Assembly (NCBI RefSeq): GCF_016909575.1
Contig: NZ_JAFBGA010000017.1
Location: 1-64,000, forward strand
DNA from: Streptomyces sp. HB132
GTDB lineage: Bacteria > Actinomycetota > Actinomycetes > Streptomycetales > Streptomycetaceae
Direction: 5' to 3'
DNA length: 64,000 nt
Below the pieces are notes generated by a model. It saw nothing but the letters and a program-made list of their open reading frames with translations. It was not told where the DNA came from and ran no database searches. Below, in pieces: positions 36,506 through 46,700 of this stretch. The first letter of the stretch is position 1; each line of letters starts with the position of its first letter. The translations under genes were made by a program, and so were the position numbers.

Positions 36506-37366
36506 ATGGGGTGGGTCACGGCGGGCGACTACGAAGTCGCCCTGGAGGCGGGCAAGGTGGTCTGCCGCAACGGGAAGGGCCGGCGGCTGAAGTCCGTCCC
36601 GGCAAGATTGAAGGACGACCCGGCGGTCGTCGGACTCCGGCAGTTGACCGAGTGGCTGGAGCGGCACGAGCGCCAGTGCCTGACCGACGTCGAGCAGTGG
36701 ATGGTGCGTTCGTTGCCCGTCCCCACGGCCGTGCTCGCCCGGGTCTGGCCCGACCCGGCGTGGCAGGAGGCCCTGCGGGACGTGGTGGTGACCGGCGCGG
36801 ACGGCGGGGTCGCCGGATTCCTGCGCGACGTCGACCCCGATCGCGGCCTCGGCCTCGTCGACCTGGACGGCGACACGGTCCGCATCACCCCGGACGTCGT
36901 CAGCGTGCCCCACCCCGTCCTCCTCGACGACCTCGACGAACTGCGGGAGTTCGCGGTCGAACTGGGGGTGCGACAGAACGTGGAGCAACTGTTCCGCGAG
37001 GTGTGGCGCCGCCCGCCGGGCATCGCCCCGGACACCACCTCCGTGGACACCTACGCCGGCGGCGTCTTCAAGGAACTGCGCTTCCTGCACGGCCGCGTCA
37101 CCCAACTCGGGTACCGGTCACGCGGTGGATACGCGGTGTGCCCGGTCGTCGAGGACGGTGCCACCGCCGAGGCGCGCATCTGGATCGGCGAGCACGACGG
37201 ATACGACGAGTACGGCACCGAGACGGGCCCCCTGGGCTGGACCGAACCCTCGGGGCGCGCGCTCACGGCAGCCGAGGTCGGCCCCGTCGCGTGGTCCGAG
37301 GGCATGCGCATGGCGGCGGCGCTCTACGCCGGCCGCGACGTGGCGGACGAGGAGCAGGCGGCATGA
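36506..37366 (+). CDS. DUF4132 domain protein (MolR/YehI-like), first gene of a five-gene operon
   Basis: The 286-residue protein is a compact DUF4132 domain: GWVTAGDYEVALEAGKVVCRN, GRRLKSVPARLKDDPAV, WLERHERQC and VEQWMVRSLPVPTAVLARVWPDPAW. DUF4132 is the domain of E. coli YehI/MolR, whose function is unknown. No catalytic residues are known. The ATG at 36506 follows a GGGGAGAAC site. Its stop overlaps the next start by four bases (ATGA). In other bacteria this domain is encoded beside MoxR ATPase, vWA and SWIM genes, as here, so it is probably a component or client of that machinery. Confidence 0.82.
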   Translation: MGWVTAGDYEVALEAGKVVCRNGKGRRLKSVPARLKDDPAVVGLRQLTEWLERHERQCLTDVEQWMVRSLPVPTAVLARVWPDPAWQEALRDVVVTGADGGVAGFLRDVDPDRGLGLVDLDGDTVRITPDVVSVPHPVLLDDLDELREFAVELGVRQNVEQLFREVWRRPPGIAPDTTSVDTYAGGVFKELRFLHGRVTQLGYRSRGGYAVCPVVEDGATAEARIWIGEHDGYDEYGTETGPLGWTEPSGRALTAAEVGPVAWSEGMRMAAALYAGRDVADEEQAA

Positions 37367-40300
37367 GCAACACGACGACGAACACCGACGCGAACACGAC
37401 GGCAGCGGGCACGGTGTCCCTCCCCGCCCAGGCCCGGAGCGGGAGCACCGCCACCCCCGCAGCCGAGGCCCGCGTTGCCGCCCTGCTGGACGCGGGCGCG
37501 GTCCTCCCCGCCGGTATGACCGACCGGGACGACGCCGACGCGCTGACCGCCCGCACCTACACGCACACCGCCCTCGGCGACCGCCCCGTGGTCCGGCTCG
37601 TGCCCGGCACCCTCGGCGAAGCCGAGGACCTGGCCCTGGAGTTCCTCGGACTCTCCCGGACCGCCGAGACCCCCGTCGTGGGCCAGGTGCGCCGCGAAAC
37701 GCTGGGCTTCCCGGCCTGGGCCCTGGTCAACGACCCGGCCAACGGGCACCACGCCCTGGCCCTGGTCAAGGACATCGAGCGGCTGGGCCGACAGGCCAGG
37801 AGCCGAGCCGGAGCGGCCAAGGAGGGCTTCGACGCACTCGGCACCCGGCTCGGCCGGGCCGTGCCCCACTTCCTCCCCACCTACTACGAGCAGGTGGCCC
37901 GCCTCTTCCTCCAGGCGGAGAACACCAGCTACGCCGCCTCCTTCTTCGGCAAGGCCCGCGAGGCCGAACGGGTGCACGGGCTGGTCGTGGACGAGGACCG
38001 CCAGCGGGCCGTATTCCTGGAGTTCGCCTTCGCCGGCGCGCTGACCGTCAAGGCCCTGCGGCAGTACGTGCGCGACCTGGTGGCCCGGCTCGCACCGGCG
38101 GACGCCTGGGCACAGTTCCGCCGCCTGCTGGTCGAGCGCTGCGCCGCCGGCATGCCTCCGTACGCGGCGCTGCCGCAGGACGTACGCGCGCTGGTCAAGG
38201 CCGCCGGGCTGGACCGCGAGGCCGCCGAACGCGAGCTGGTGGCCGACCTGATCGGTTCCCCGGGCATCGTCCGCGCCCCCGCCTCGTTCTGGACGGCCTA
38301 CCGCTCCGCGCTCGTCACCCTCGCCCGAGGGGAGGACGCCGTGCGCGTCCGGCTCCTCGGCTTCTTCCCCGAGACCTTCAGCGAGAGCGGCCGGGACGCC
38401 GACGGCGAACACGGCTGGCTCGAGCTGCTGGCCGAATCCGGCGCCGAGGACCTGCTGACCGCCGTCCCGGACACCTCGGATTCCTCCGCCTCCGGTGACC
38501 CGTCGGTCTCCCCGGCGGACTGGATCGCCCGCTGGGAGGGGCACCGCCGGCGCAACCGTGTCTCCCCCGGCCGCAGCCCGCAGACCCTTGACCTGGCGAC
38601 CCGGATGGCAGACCGGCTGCGCGCCGACGGGCGCCCCGTCCAGCTGTTCCAGGGGCGCTGGCAGCGCACCGCCGACCTGGACCTCCTCGACCTCTGCCTG
38701 GCCTCCGGCATCCCCGTCGCCGAGCCGGACGACCAGACCACGGGCACCGCGCAGGGCCCCGGCGTCCCGCTCGGTTCCTGGCTCACCGACACCGCGCCCG
38801 GAGCGCGGGATCTGACCGCCGTCGCCGAACGGCCGGTCTTCCGCGCCCTGCTGAGCCGGACCGTCGGCGGCCTCGGCGGCGGACGCGGTCAGCGGCCGGA
38901 CGACACCGGCATGGCGAAGCTGGCGGCGCATCCGGTTCTGTCCGCGATCCTGCGGGAGTGGCTGACCGCCTGCGCCGAGGAGTACACGGCCGCGCGAGGG
39001 CTTCCCGGACTGCACGTCGCCCTCAACAAGCTCTCCGCGTACCGCTCCGTGGTCGCGGAGGTCGCGCCGGAAGCGGTGCGGCACCTCGAGGGCCACGACG
39101 TCGTCCCGCTGCTCGCCTCGACCCTGCGCACCGGCGTCCTCGACGAACTGGGCTGGCCCGCCCTGGACGAGACGTACGCCGAACTGGCCGCCGAGGCCGC
39201 CGCCACGCGTCAGCAGCGCCACCGGACGGAGAGCGTCGGTGTCACCGGCGCCTGGCCCGCACTGATCCTGAACACTCCCGAACGGGCCGTGGTCATAGGC
39301 CCCGAAGGCGTGCTGCTGCGGCACACCCTGCGGTTGCCCACCACCCTCGACCACTGGCGGACGCCCGGCTTCCGTTATGTCGACGGCGAGTTGCTGGTCA
39401 TCTGGTGGGAGGACGGCAAGCAGCGCGGCTACTGGTCGCACCGCCCCGCCGAGGTGTTCACCGTCGGCGGCGAGCAGATCCCCCGCTGGGGCGGCTCGGG
39501 CCCCTCGGACGAGGTCTGCCTGCCGCTGCCCGGAGGCGGCCGCGCCACCGGCGGCAAGGCCCTGCACGCGGGCGACACCTCCCTCCCGCCCAGGCGCGCC
39601 GTCATCTCCGACGGCACCGGCCACTGGCGGGAAGGCCACCAGGGCACGCAGCGCGTGTGGCTGGAGTACGACCCGGTCGGCGGCGCGCACGGCCGCGCGT
39701 CCCTCCCCGCCTTCCTCCGCTCAGGGGTGCAGGACGGCACCCGCCTGCTCACCGAGCACTGCCAGGTGCTGCCCCTCCAGCCCGGTCTGCAAAGCACCCC
39801 GTTCGGCACGGACGGCACGGTCCTCGGCCGCTGGGTCCGCCGCACGGTCACCGAGCCCGGCACGGCCCCTCCCGCCGACGGGCACCGGATCGTCGCCGGC
39901 AGCCCCGACGGCCACACGGTCTCCCTGCCGCACCCGCTGCCCGGCGGCCGGTCCCCGGTGCCGCTCGGCGCCCTCACCCTGCCCGGCGGGTCACGGCCGG
40001 TCGTGGCCCTGAACCACCGCTCCGTCGAAGCGCACCCGGCGGACACGGACGGCACCGGCGGCAGTCTGTGGTCCGTCACCCTCGACTCCTCCGGCGGGAA
40101 CGTCGCGGCGGGCACCCCCTACGTGCCTCCCGTCGCCTACTGGCACGCCCTGCGCCCGCGGGACGAGCGGGGCTCCATCGCCCTGCGGAACCTCGGCGAC
40201 GCCCGGGCGGGCGAGCTGTTCGAGGAGGTCGCCGTCGCGGTCACCCGGCACCTCGAGGCATTCCGGGCCGTCGAGGAGTACACCGGGCCCTCGTCGAGGG

Positions 40301-42549
40301 AACTGAGCCAGGAGGCCGTCGCCCGGGTGCTGCCCGAGGTGTCCGACGCACGGCTCCTCGCGGGCGTCACCGCACTCGTCCGGAACGCGGTGGACCGGGC
40401 TGTCGCAGCCGCCCAGTACCTGGAACCGCCCAAGCCCGTGCAGCCGGCCACCCCCCGGAACACCGCGCGCACCCAGGGCATGTTCTTCGATCACGAGCCC
40501 GAGCACGGCGACGACATGACCCTGCGCAACGCCTCCGCCTGGGGCTCCGAGCGGATGCACGGCAGCTGGTGGGGAGGCGGGAGCCGGTGGACCGTGATCC
40601 GGCAGATCCTCGCCGTCAACCATGTCCTCGGCGGCGAACCCGCGTTCGGCCCGCCCACGCCGTCCAAGGTCCCGTTCACCCCTGCGGACGGCTGGCAGCG
40701 GGACGAGTACACGGTGCCCGGCGACTCCCCGGCCTGGACCTCCCTCCTCGACAAGCTGCCCGAACTGGCCTACCGGGCCGCGTCGGCGACCACCTCCCCC
40801 GAGCACCGCACAGGGCTTCTCGTCCTGCTGGAAGCCCTCGCCGCGGGACCGCTGGCCGACCCGGCGGGCACGGTCCGGAAGGTGGAGCTCGTCGAGCCGT
40901 TCGCCGGAGTAGCACCGGCATCCGGGCCCGGACGCCCCGAGATCGTGCACCGCCTCGGCCAGGTGCTGCGCAAGGGCGCCCGCACCGTCGTGATCATCGC
41001 CGACCGCGGCCGTAACTACCGGAACGACGCGGCACGCTGGCTCGCCCTGGACCACGACCCGACCGGCGCCTTCGGCCCCGTCCCCGGCTTCACCCTGGAC
41101 CGCGAGCACGTCTACCGCCAGGGCATCGCCCGCGACCGGCTCACCCGGCTCACCGCCCTGGTGCGGGAGCAGGGCCCGGCGCCCTGGCTTCCGGAGGCCG
41201 CCGAGGCGTTCGACTCGGCCACCGGAATCGGTCCCCTCCAGGCCGCCGCCCTGCTGTCGGCAGCCGGCGAGGAGCCCGGTGCCGAGGCGCTCGCGCTGCT
41301 GGGGACGAAGACACGTGCCTTCGAGGCGACCCGGGCCAGGCTGGACGCCCTGCCCCGCGACGACCGGCACGCCCTGCTCCGAGCCCTGCTGCCCGCGGAC
41401 CCGGCCGAGCTGTGGTCGACGGGCCCCGACGTCCGGGCCGCCGCCGAGGTCTGGAAGGAACGCCTGGCCTCCCTCGTCCGCGTCCCGGAGGAACTGGACC
41501 TCGACCTCGCGGGCACCACCCCGGACGCCGTCGACCTGATCCTCAACGCGGCCCACCGGAACTGGCTCGCCCACGGCACCGACGTCCAGGACGGCATCGG
41601 TGGCCCCGGCCTGCACCGGGTGGGCTCACGCGGCGCGCTCGTCGTGGCACTGACCGCCCTGCGCACCCTCGCCTACACACTGCCGTACGGGCACCCCCTG
41701 CGGGCGCACCTGCCCGTCGGACTCGCGGCCCTGCGTGACCGTCTCGTCGAACCGGACCTGGTGCTGGACCTCGGTCTGAACTGGACCGATTCGGGACACT
41801 CGATCGGCCCCGCGGTCCGCGCCGCCCACGGGCTCCCCGAGTCCGGCGGCGCCGAAGCCGACGGGCTGGTCAGGGCCGGCACGGCGCTGCTCCTCGCCCC
41901 CAGCCACGGCAACAGCGAGAAGGTGCTGATTCGCCCGGCAGGTCTGGCGGGCCCCGACGACCCGGCGTTCGGCCTCATCGAAGGCACCGTCGGCCCTCAC
42001 AGCGCCGGCGATCTGCTCGCCCTGCGCGCGCTGCTGGGCGAGGAGACCGGCATGTTGGCCTCGGCGGGCGCCCCCGACGGCTCCCCGCACCACCCGGCCC
42101 AGGACCCGACGCGCGCGGTGCCGGACCTGGTGGCAGAGGCGGCCGACGCCCTCGGGCTGAGCGCCGACACTGCCGCCCTCTACCTGATGCTGCTCGCCCT
42201 GCCAGACCCTACGGACCGCAACTGCGTCCGCTGGACCGAATGGAAGCCCGCACGAGTCAAGAAGGCCCGGGCGGAACTCGCCGCCACGGACCTCGTCGTG
42301 GAGGCGAAGCGCCCCCGGGCCGGCCGCACCCTGTTCCTGCCCTGCGGCTGGCTCGAACGCCCGGCACCCGGACTGCCGCTGGAGACCTGGAAGGAACGCC
42401 TCTACCCCCTGGCCGGGTCCGCCCGGACCCTGCCCCACCTCCCCGTGCCCGAGCTGTTCGCAGCCGCCTGGACACGGGTCCGCGGCGGCGACGCCCCCGC
42501 CTTCGAAGAGCTGGACACCCGCGCAACCCGGAAGGGCCGCCGTCGATGA
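37363..42549 (+). CDS. Very large protein of unknown function in the MoxR-vWA operon
   Basis: The 1728-residue cytoplasmic protein has no signal peptide or membrane helix and no domain I can name with confidence. The N-terminal third is alpha-helical and repeat-like (RLGRAVPHFLPTYYEQVARLFL, YAASFFGKAREAERVHGL). The middle is rich in Trp, Gly and beta-strand patterns (GAWPALILNTPERAVVIGPEGVLLRHT, GYWSHRPAEVFTVGGEQIPRW). The C-terminal part is helical again. The ATG at 37363 overlaps the DUF4132 stop; longer open frames upstream run antisense-like through that gene and are rejected. Translational coupling and co-conservation would make it a dedicated partner of the MoxR ATPase encoded next. Confidence 0.78.
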   Translation: MSNTTTNTDANTTAAGTVSLPAQARSGSTATPAAEARVAALLDAGAVLPAGMTDRDDADALTARTYTHTALGDRPVVRLVPGTLGEAEDLALEFLGLSRTAETPVVGQVRRETLGFPAWALVNDPANGHHALALVKDIERLGRQARSRAGAAKEGFDALGTRLGRAVPHFLPTYYEQVARLFLQAENTSYAASFFGKAREAERVHGLVVDEDRQRAVFLEFAFAGALTVKALRQYVRDLVARLAPADAWAQFRRLLVERCAAGMPPYAALPQDVRALVKAAGLDREAAERELVADLIGSPGIVRAPASFWTAYRSALVTLARGEDAVRVRLLGFFPETFSESGRDADGEHGWLELLAESGAEDLLTAVPDTSDSSASGDPSVSPADWIARWEGHRRRNRVSPGRSPQTLDLATRMADRLRADGRPVQLFQGRWQRTADLDLLDLCLASGIPVAEPDDQTTGTAQGPGVPLGSWLTDTAPGARDLTAVAERPVFRALLSRTVGGLGGGRGQRPDDTGMAKLAAHPVLSAILREWLTACAEEYTAARGLPGLHVALNKLSAYRSVVAEVAPEAVRHLEGHDVVPLLASTLRTGVLDELGWPALDETYAELAAEAAATRQQRHRTESVGVTGAWPALILNTPERAVVIGPEGVLLRHTLRLPTTLDHWRTPGFRYVDGELLVIWWEDGKQRGYWSHRPAEVFTVGGEQIPRWGGSGPSDEVCLPLPGGGRATGGKALHAGDTSLPPRRAVISDGTGHWREGHQGTQRVWLEYDPVGGAHGRASLPAFLRSGVQDGTRLLTEHCQVLPLQPGLQSTPFGTDGTVLGRWVRRTVTEPGTAPPADGHRIVAGSPDGHTVSLPHPLPGGRSPVPLGALTLPGGSRPVVALNHRSVEAHPADTDGTGGSLWSVTLDSSGGNVAAGTPYVPPVAYWHALRPRDERGSIALRNLGDARAGELFEEVAVAVTRHLEAFRAVEEYTGPSSRELSQEAVARVLPEVSDARLLAGVTALVRNAVDRAVAAAQYLEPPKPVQPATPRNTARTQGMFFDHEPEHGDDMTLRNASAWGSERMHGSWWGGGSRWTVIRQILAVNHVLGGEPAFGPPTPSKVPFTPADGWQRDEYTVPGDSPAWTSLLDKLPELAYRAASATTSPEHRTGLLVLLEALAAGPLADPAGTVRKVELVEPFAGVAPASGPGRPEIVHRLGQVLRKGARTVVIIADRGRNYRNDAARWLALDHDPTGAFGPVPGFTLDREHVYRQGIARDRLTRLTALVREQGPAPWLPEAAEAFDSATGIGPLQAAALLSAAGEEPGAEALALLGTKTRAFEATRARLDALPRDDRHALLRALLPADPAELWSTGPDVRAAAEVWKERLASLVRVPEELDLDLAGTTPDAVDLILNAAHRNWLAHGTDVQDGIGGPGLHRVGSRGALVVALTALRTLAYTLPYGHPLRAHLPVGLAALRDRLVEPDLVLDLGLNWTDSGHSIGPAVRAAHGLPESGGAEADGLVRAGTALLLAPSHGNSEKVLIRPAGLAGPDDPAFGLIEGTVGPHSAGDLLALRALLGEETGMLASAGAPDGSPHHPAQDPTRAVPDLVAEAADALGLSADTAALYLMLLALPDPTDRNCVRWTEWKPARVKKARAELAATDLVVEAKRPRAGRTLFLPCGWLERPAPGLPLETWKERLYPLAGSARTLPHLPVPELFAAAWTRVRGGDAPAFEELDTRATRKGRRR

Positions 42550-43769
42550 CGAACGACACCACGACCACGATCGACACCACCCCGACGGGCGGTGTCCCGG
42601 ACCAGGCGACCGCGCCCGGCCGGGAGCACCGCCAGGTGGTGCCGCCCGAGGACCGGTACGCCACCGAGCTGGCCTTCCTCGCCGCACACGACTCCGGGCC
42701 CCGCCCACCCGGCTGGCTGCTCACCCCGCGCGCCGTCGTCACCTTCGTGATGGGCAGCGCGGGCGAGGCACTGAGCCTGCCGAAGGGCGCACGGCCCGGA
42801 ACCGGGGTGCCACGCCGCCTGGTGATCGAGCAGAAATTCGTCGGCGAGCGCGCCCTGGTCGAACGCTGCGTGGTCACCCTTGCCGGAGAGCGCGGGCTCC
42901 TCCTCGTGGGGGAACCCGGCACCGCCAAGTCCATGCTCTCCGAGCTGCTGTCGGTGGCCGTGTGCGGGACCAGCGCGCTCACCGTGCAGGGCACCGCGGG
43001 CACCACCGAGGACCAGCTCAAGTACGGCTGGAACTACGCGCTGCTGCTCGCCCAGGGCCCCACCGAACAGGCCCTGGTGCCCTCCCCGGTACTCGCCGCC
43101 ATGACCCGGGGGGCCGTCGCCCGCGTCGAGGAGGTCACCCGCTGTCTGCCTGAGGTCCAGGACGCCCTCGTGTCACTGCTCTCCGAGCGGCGGATCGCGG
43201 TCCCCGAACTCGCGGGCGGCGAGGGTGCCCAGGTGCACGCGGCCCCCGGATTCACCCTCATCGCCACCGCCAACCTGCGGGACAAGGGCGTCTCGGAGAT
43301 GTCGGCGGCGCTGAAGCGGCGCTTCAACTTCGAGACCGTGGGGCCCATCGGGGACGTGGACGCCGAGACAGCGCTCGTCCGAAGCCAGTCGCGGGCAGCC
43401 GTCGAACGCGCGGGCGCCGCCTACCAGGTGGACGACGCGGTCCTCGAAGCCCTGGTCACCGCCTTCCGGGACCTGCGTGAGGGCCGCTCGGCGGAGGGCT
43501 GGGAGGTCGAGCGCCCCTCCACGGTGATGAGCACGGCGGAGGCCGTCTCCGTCGCGGGCTCCCTGAGCCTGGCCGCCGCCTACTTCCCCGGCGACCGGGA
43601 TGTGCTCTCCCTCCTGCCCGGCCATCTGCTCGGCGTCGTCCGAAAGGACGACCCCGCCGACGCGGCACGGCTGCTGGGGTACTGGGACGGGCCGGTGCGC
43701 AGGCGCGCCGAGCAGGGGTCGGCCACCTGGCGTGCCCTGTGGGACCTGCGCGCGGTGCTGGAGAGCTGA
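42546..43769 (+). CDS. MoxR-family AAA+ ATPase (YehL-like)
   Basis: The 407-residue AAA+ ATPase has Walker A GEPGTAKS (residues 122-129), a Walker B-like ARVEEV with Glu195-Glu196 in place of the usual Asp-Glu, sensor 1 in TLIATANLRD (Asn243) and the arginine-rich LKRRF. A C-terminal lid follows, and a 90-residue extension precedes the core. MoxR proteins remodel or activate partner proteins together with vWA-domain proteins, which fits the next gene. The ATG at 42546 overlaps the upstream stop by four bases. The substitution in Walker B keeps an acidic pair, so ATP hydrolysis is likely. Confidence 0.9.
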   Translation: MTNDTTTTIDTTPTGGVPDQATAPGREHRQVVPPEDRYATELAFLAAHDSGPRPPGWLLTPRAVVTFVMGSAGEALSLPKGARPGTGVPRRLVIEQKFVGERALVERCVVTLAGERGLLLVGEPGTAKSMLSELLSVAVCGTSALTVQGTAGTTEDQLKYGWNYALLLAQGPTEQALVPSPVLAAMTRGAVARVEEVTRCLPEVQDALVSLLSERRIAVPELAGGEGAQVHAAPGFTLIATANLRDKGVSEMSAALKRRFNFETVGPIGDVDAETALVRSQSRAAVERAGAAYQVDDAVLEALVTAFRDLREGRSAEGWEVERPSTVMSTAEAVSVAGSLSLAAAYFPGDRDVLSLLPGHLLGVVRKDDPADAARLLGYWDGPVRRRAEQGSATWRALWDLRAVLES

Positions 43770-43772
43770 CGG

Positions 43773-46700
43773 ATGAGCGAGTCGACCACCCCCGGTACAC
43801 GGTCCACCTCCGAGGCGTCGCCCACCGGTGCTCCGGCTCCGGGGCAGGGCCCGGCGGCCGGGCCCGCCACCCCGGAAGCCGCGGTGGCGGCCCTCGCGGC
43901 CAGCGGGCCCGGGTCGCCGTTCCTGATCGGGGTGCGCCACCACGCGCCCTCGCTGGCCGCCGCCCTCCCGGCGTTGCTGGACGCGGCGGCCCCCGACGTC
44001 CTCCTCGTCGAACTGCCCGCCGAGTTCCAGCCCTGGCTGGGCTGGCTCGCCCACGAGCAGACCGAGGCCCCGGTGGCGCTGGCCGCCGTGCCCGCCGAAG
44101 GGCCCGGGGCCGGCTCGGCAGGCGAACGGGGCCCGGCCTTCTACCCGTTCGCGGACTTCTCGCCCGAACTGGTGGCTCTGCGCTGGGCGGCGAGGAACGG
44201 GGTCCCTGCCGTGGCCTGTGACCTGCCGCTGGCCGACCGGGCGTGGGCGGGGGGCGGTCCGGACACCACCGTCCCTGTCCCGGGCGCCGACTCCGCACCC
44301 GTACCGGGGGAGGGCCACGGCTTGTCCGCCGCGCTCCGGTCCCGGCTCACGGGCCGGGACGGGGAGGACCTGTGGGACCGGCTGGTGGAGGCCCTCGCGC
44401 CCGGTTCGACACCCGAGGCGCTCCGCCGTGCCGCCCTGCTCACCGGCTGGGCGCTGCGCCGCGAGGCCGAGGCCCGGGGCGGGGTGAACGGCACGGACCT
44501 GATGCGCGAGGCGTGCATGCGCGGACACGTCGCCGAGGCGCTGGCGAGCGGGCGGCGTCCCGCCGTGGTGGTGGGGGCCTTCCACACCCCGGCGCTGCTG
44601 CCGTCCGCCGTCGGGGCCGCCGGGGATCCTGCCCCCTACGCGGACGACCACGTGAACGGCGCTGCCACGACGGCGGCGTGCACGGTCTCCCTGGTCCCGT
44701 ACACGTACCCGCTGCTCGACTCACGGTCCGGCTACCCGGCCGGTATCCGGGACCCGGAGTGGCAGCACGCCGTCCTGGACGCCGACGGGGACCCGGCCGC
44801 GCTGCACGAGGCGCTGATCCGCACCGCGGTCCGCGTCTGCGCCGCCCTGCGCGAACAGGGCCACCCCTACGGCCCGGCGGACGGCCGGGAGGTGGTCCGG
44901 GTGGCCGGCGACCTGGCCCGCCTGCGCGACCTGCCCGCCCCCGGCCGCGGTGAACTCCTGGAAGCCGTGCAGACGGTGCTGGGGCGCGGCGAGACCTACG
45001 GCACGGGCCGTGCCGTCGCCCGGGCCCTCGAACGCGTACTCGTCGGAACCCGCACCGGACGGCCCGCGCCCGCCGCTCCGCGCAGCGGACTGGGCCCCGC
45101 CGTCGAGGCCGAGACAGCGGCGCTCTCCCTCCCCGGGCCGCAGGACACGCACGAGAAGACACCGCGCGACCTCCGGCTCGACCCGGCCCGCTCCGCCCTG
45201 GACCGGCGCCGTGAACTGCTGCTGCGCAGGCTGACGGTGTGCGGCATCCCCTATGCGCAGGAGCAGGGGGTGACCGGCGCGGCGGGTACGGAAGGACTCA
45301 CGACGCGCTGGCAGGTGCGGTGGACCCCGGCGACGGCCGCGATGCTCACCGCGGCCGGGGCCCGCGGCGTCACCCCCGCCCAGGCGGCCGAGGGCGTACT
45401 GCGGCAGCGGCACGCGGCCGAGCGCGCGGAGGGCGGCCCGACGGCCGCCCAGGTCGTCCGCGGCCTCACGGAGGCCGCCGAGTGCGGGCTTCCCGCCCTG
45501 GCCGACGAACGGCTGACGGAACTGGCGGCCGTACTCCCCGCGAGCGGGACCCTTCCCGAACTCCTCGCCGGGCTCGACCTGCTGGATCGCGTCGCCGCCG
45601 GTCACCTGCCGGGTCCGGCCGCGCCCGAGCACCCCTCGGACCCGGATCCGGACGCCTCCGCCCGTGCCGCAGGCACCGCGCGCGCGGCCGAACTCCTGAC
45701 CTCGGCCGCGGTCCGCCAGGTCGACGGCCTGACCGGCTCCGAGGAGCCCGAGGCCGCCAGGGCGCTGCTCGAACTGGCCCAACGGGCCGACCGGGTGGGC
45801 GGCATCCGGCTCACCGACGCCCTCGCCCGGCTGGCCGCCGACGGCACCCCGTTGATCGCCGCGGCCGCCGGGGCAGTCAGGGTGCTCACGGGCCACGAGG
45901 AGGCCGCGGCTTTCGGGGGGCGCGTCGCCTCCTGGGTGGACGGAGCTGTGGACAGCACCTCCAGGGCCGCGCTCACCGCCCGCCTCACCGGCGTCCTGAC
46001 GGTGGCGGGCCCGCTCCTGACCGTCGGTGTCGACGCCCTGGACCCGTTGCTCGCCCGGGTAGTCGAGCTGGACGACACCGCGTTCCTGGCCCGGCTGCCC
46101 GCCCTGCGCGGCGGCTTCGACACCCTGAGCCCGGCGGCCCGGGACCGGCTGCTGGACACCGTCGGGGAGCGGCTGGGCGAACGGGTGGACACCCTCGACG
46201 CGGACGATCCGGCCGAGCTGGCCCGCCGAACGGCCGCCGACCTCGCGGCCCGCGAGCTCCTGACCGGCCTCGGCCTGCCCACCCCGCCACCCCCGCGCGA
46301 CGGCCGGATCCCACCGCCGTCCGGCCAACCCGTCGCGACGTCCCCCACCGTCACACCCGCCACCGCACCGACCACCGGGGCCGCCCCCGTGCGGACCCTC
46401 GCCCCCGCCGACCGGTGGCGGCTCGTGCTCGGTCGGCGTCCCGACCGACTGCCGCCCGGCGCAGCCCGCCTGGCGACCGCTCTGGACGAGCTCTACGGCG
46501 CGGGACACGGCGAGGGATCCCGCGGTGGCATGCCCGGCTCCGGACCGCGCGGCGGCCGCGAACCCTCGTTCCCCGGTGTCCGCGAGTGGTCTGAGGAACT
46601 GGCCGCACTGTTCGGCCCCGGCGTCCGCGAGGAGGTCCTCGCCGCCGCAGCCGGGACAGGGCGGCAGGACGTCCTCGCCGAACTCGACCCGGCGGCCGCC

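Noticed and set aside
36391-37362. Upstream extension of the giant protein through the DUF4132 gene
   Set aside because: Arg/Gly-rich out-of-frame translation of a real gene; the ATGA junction at 37363 fits better.
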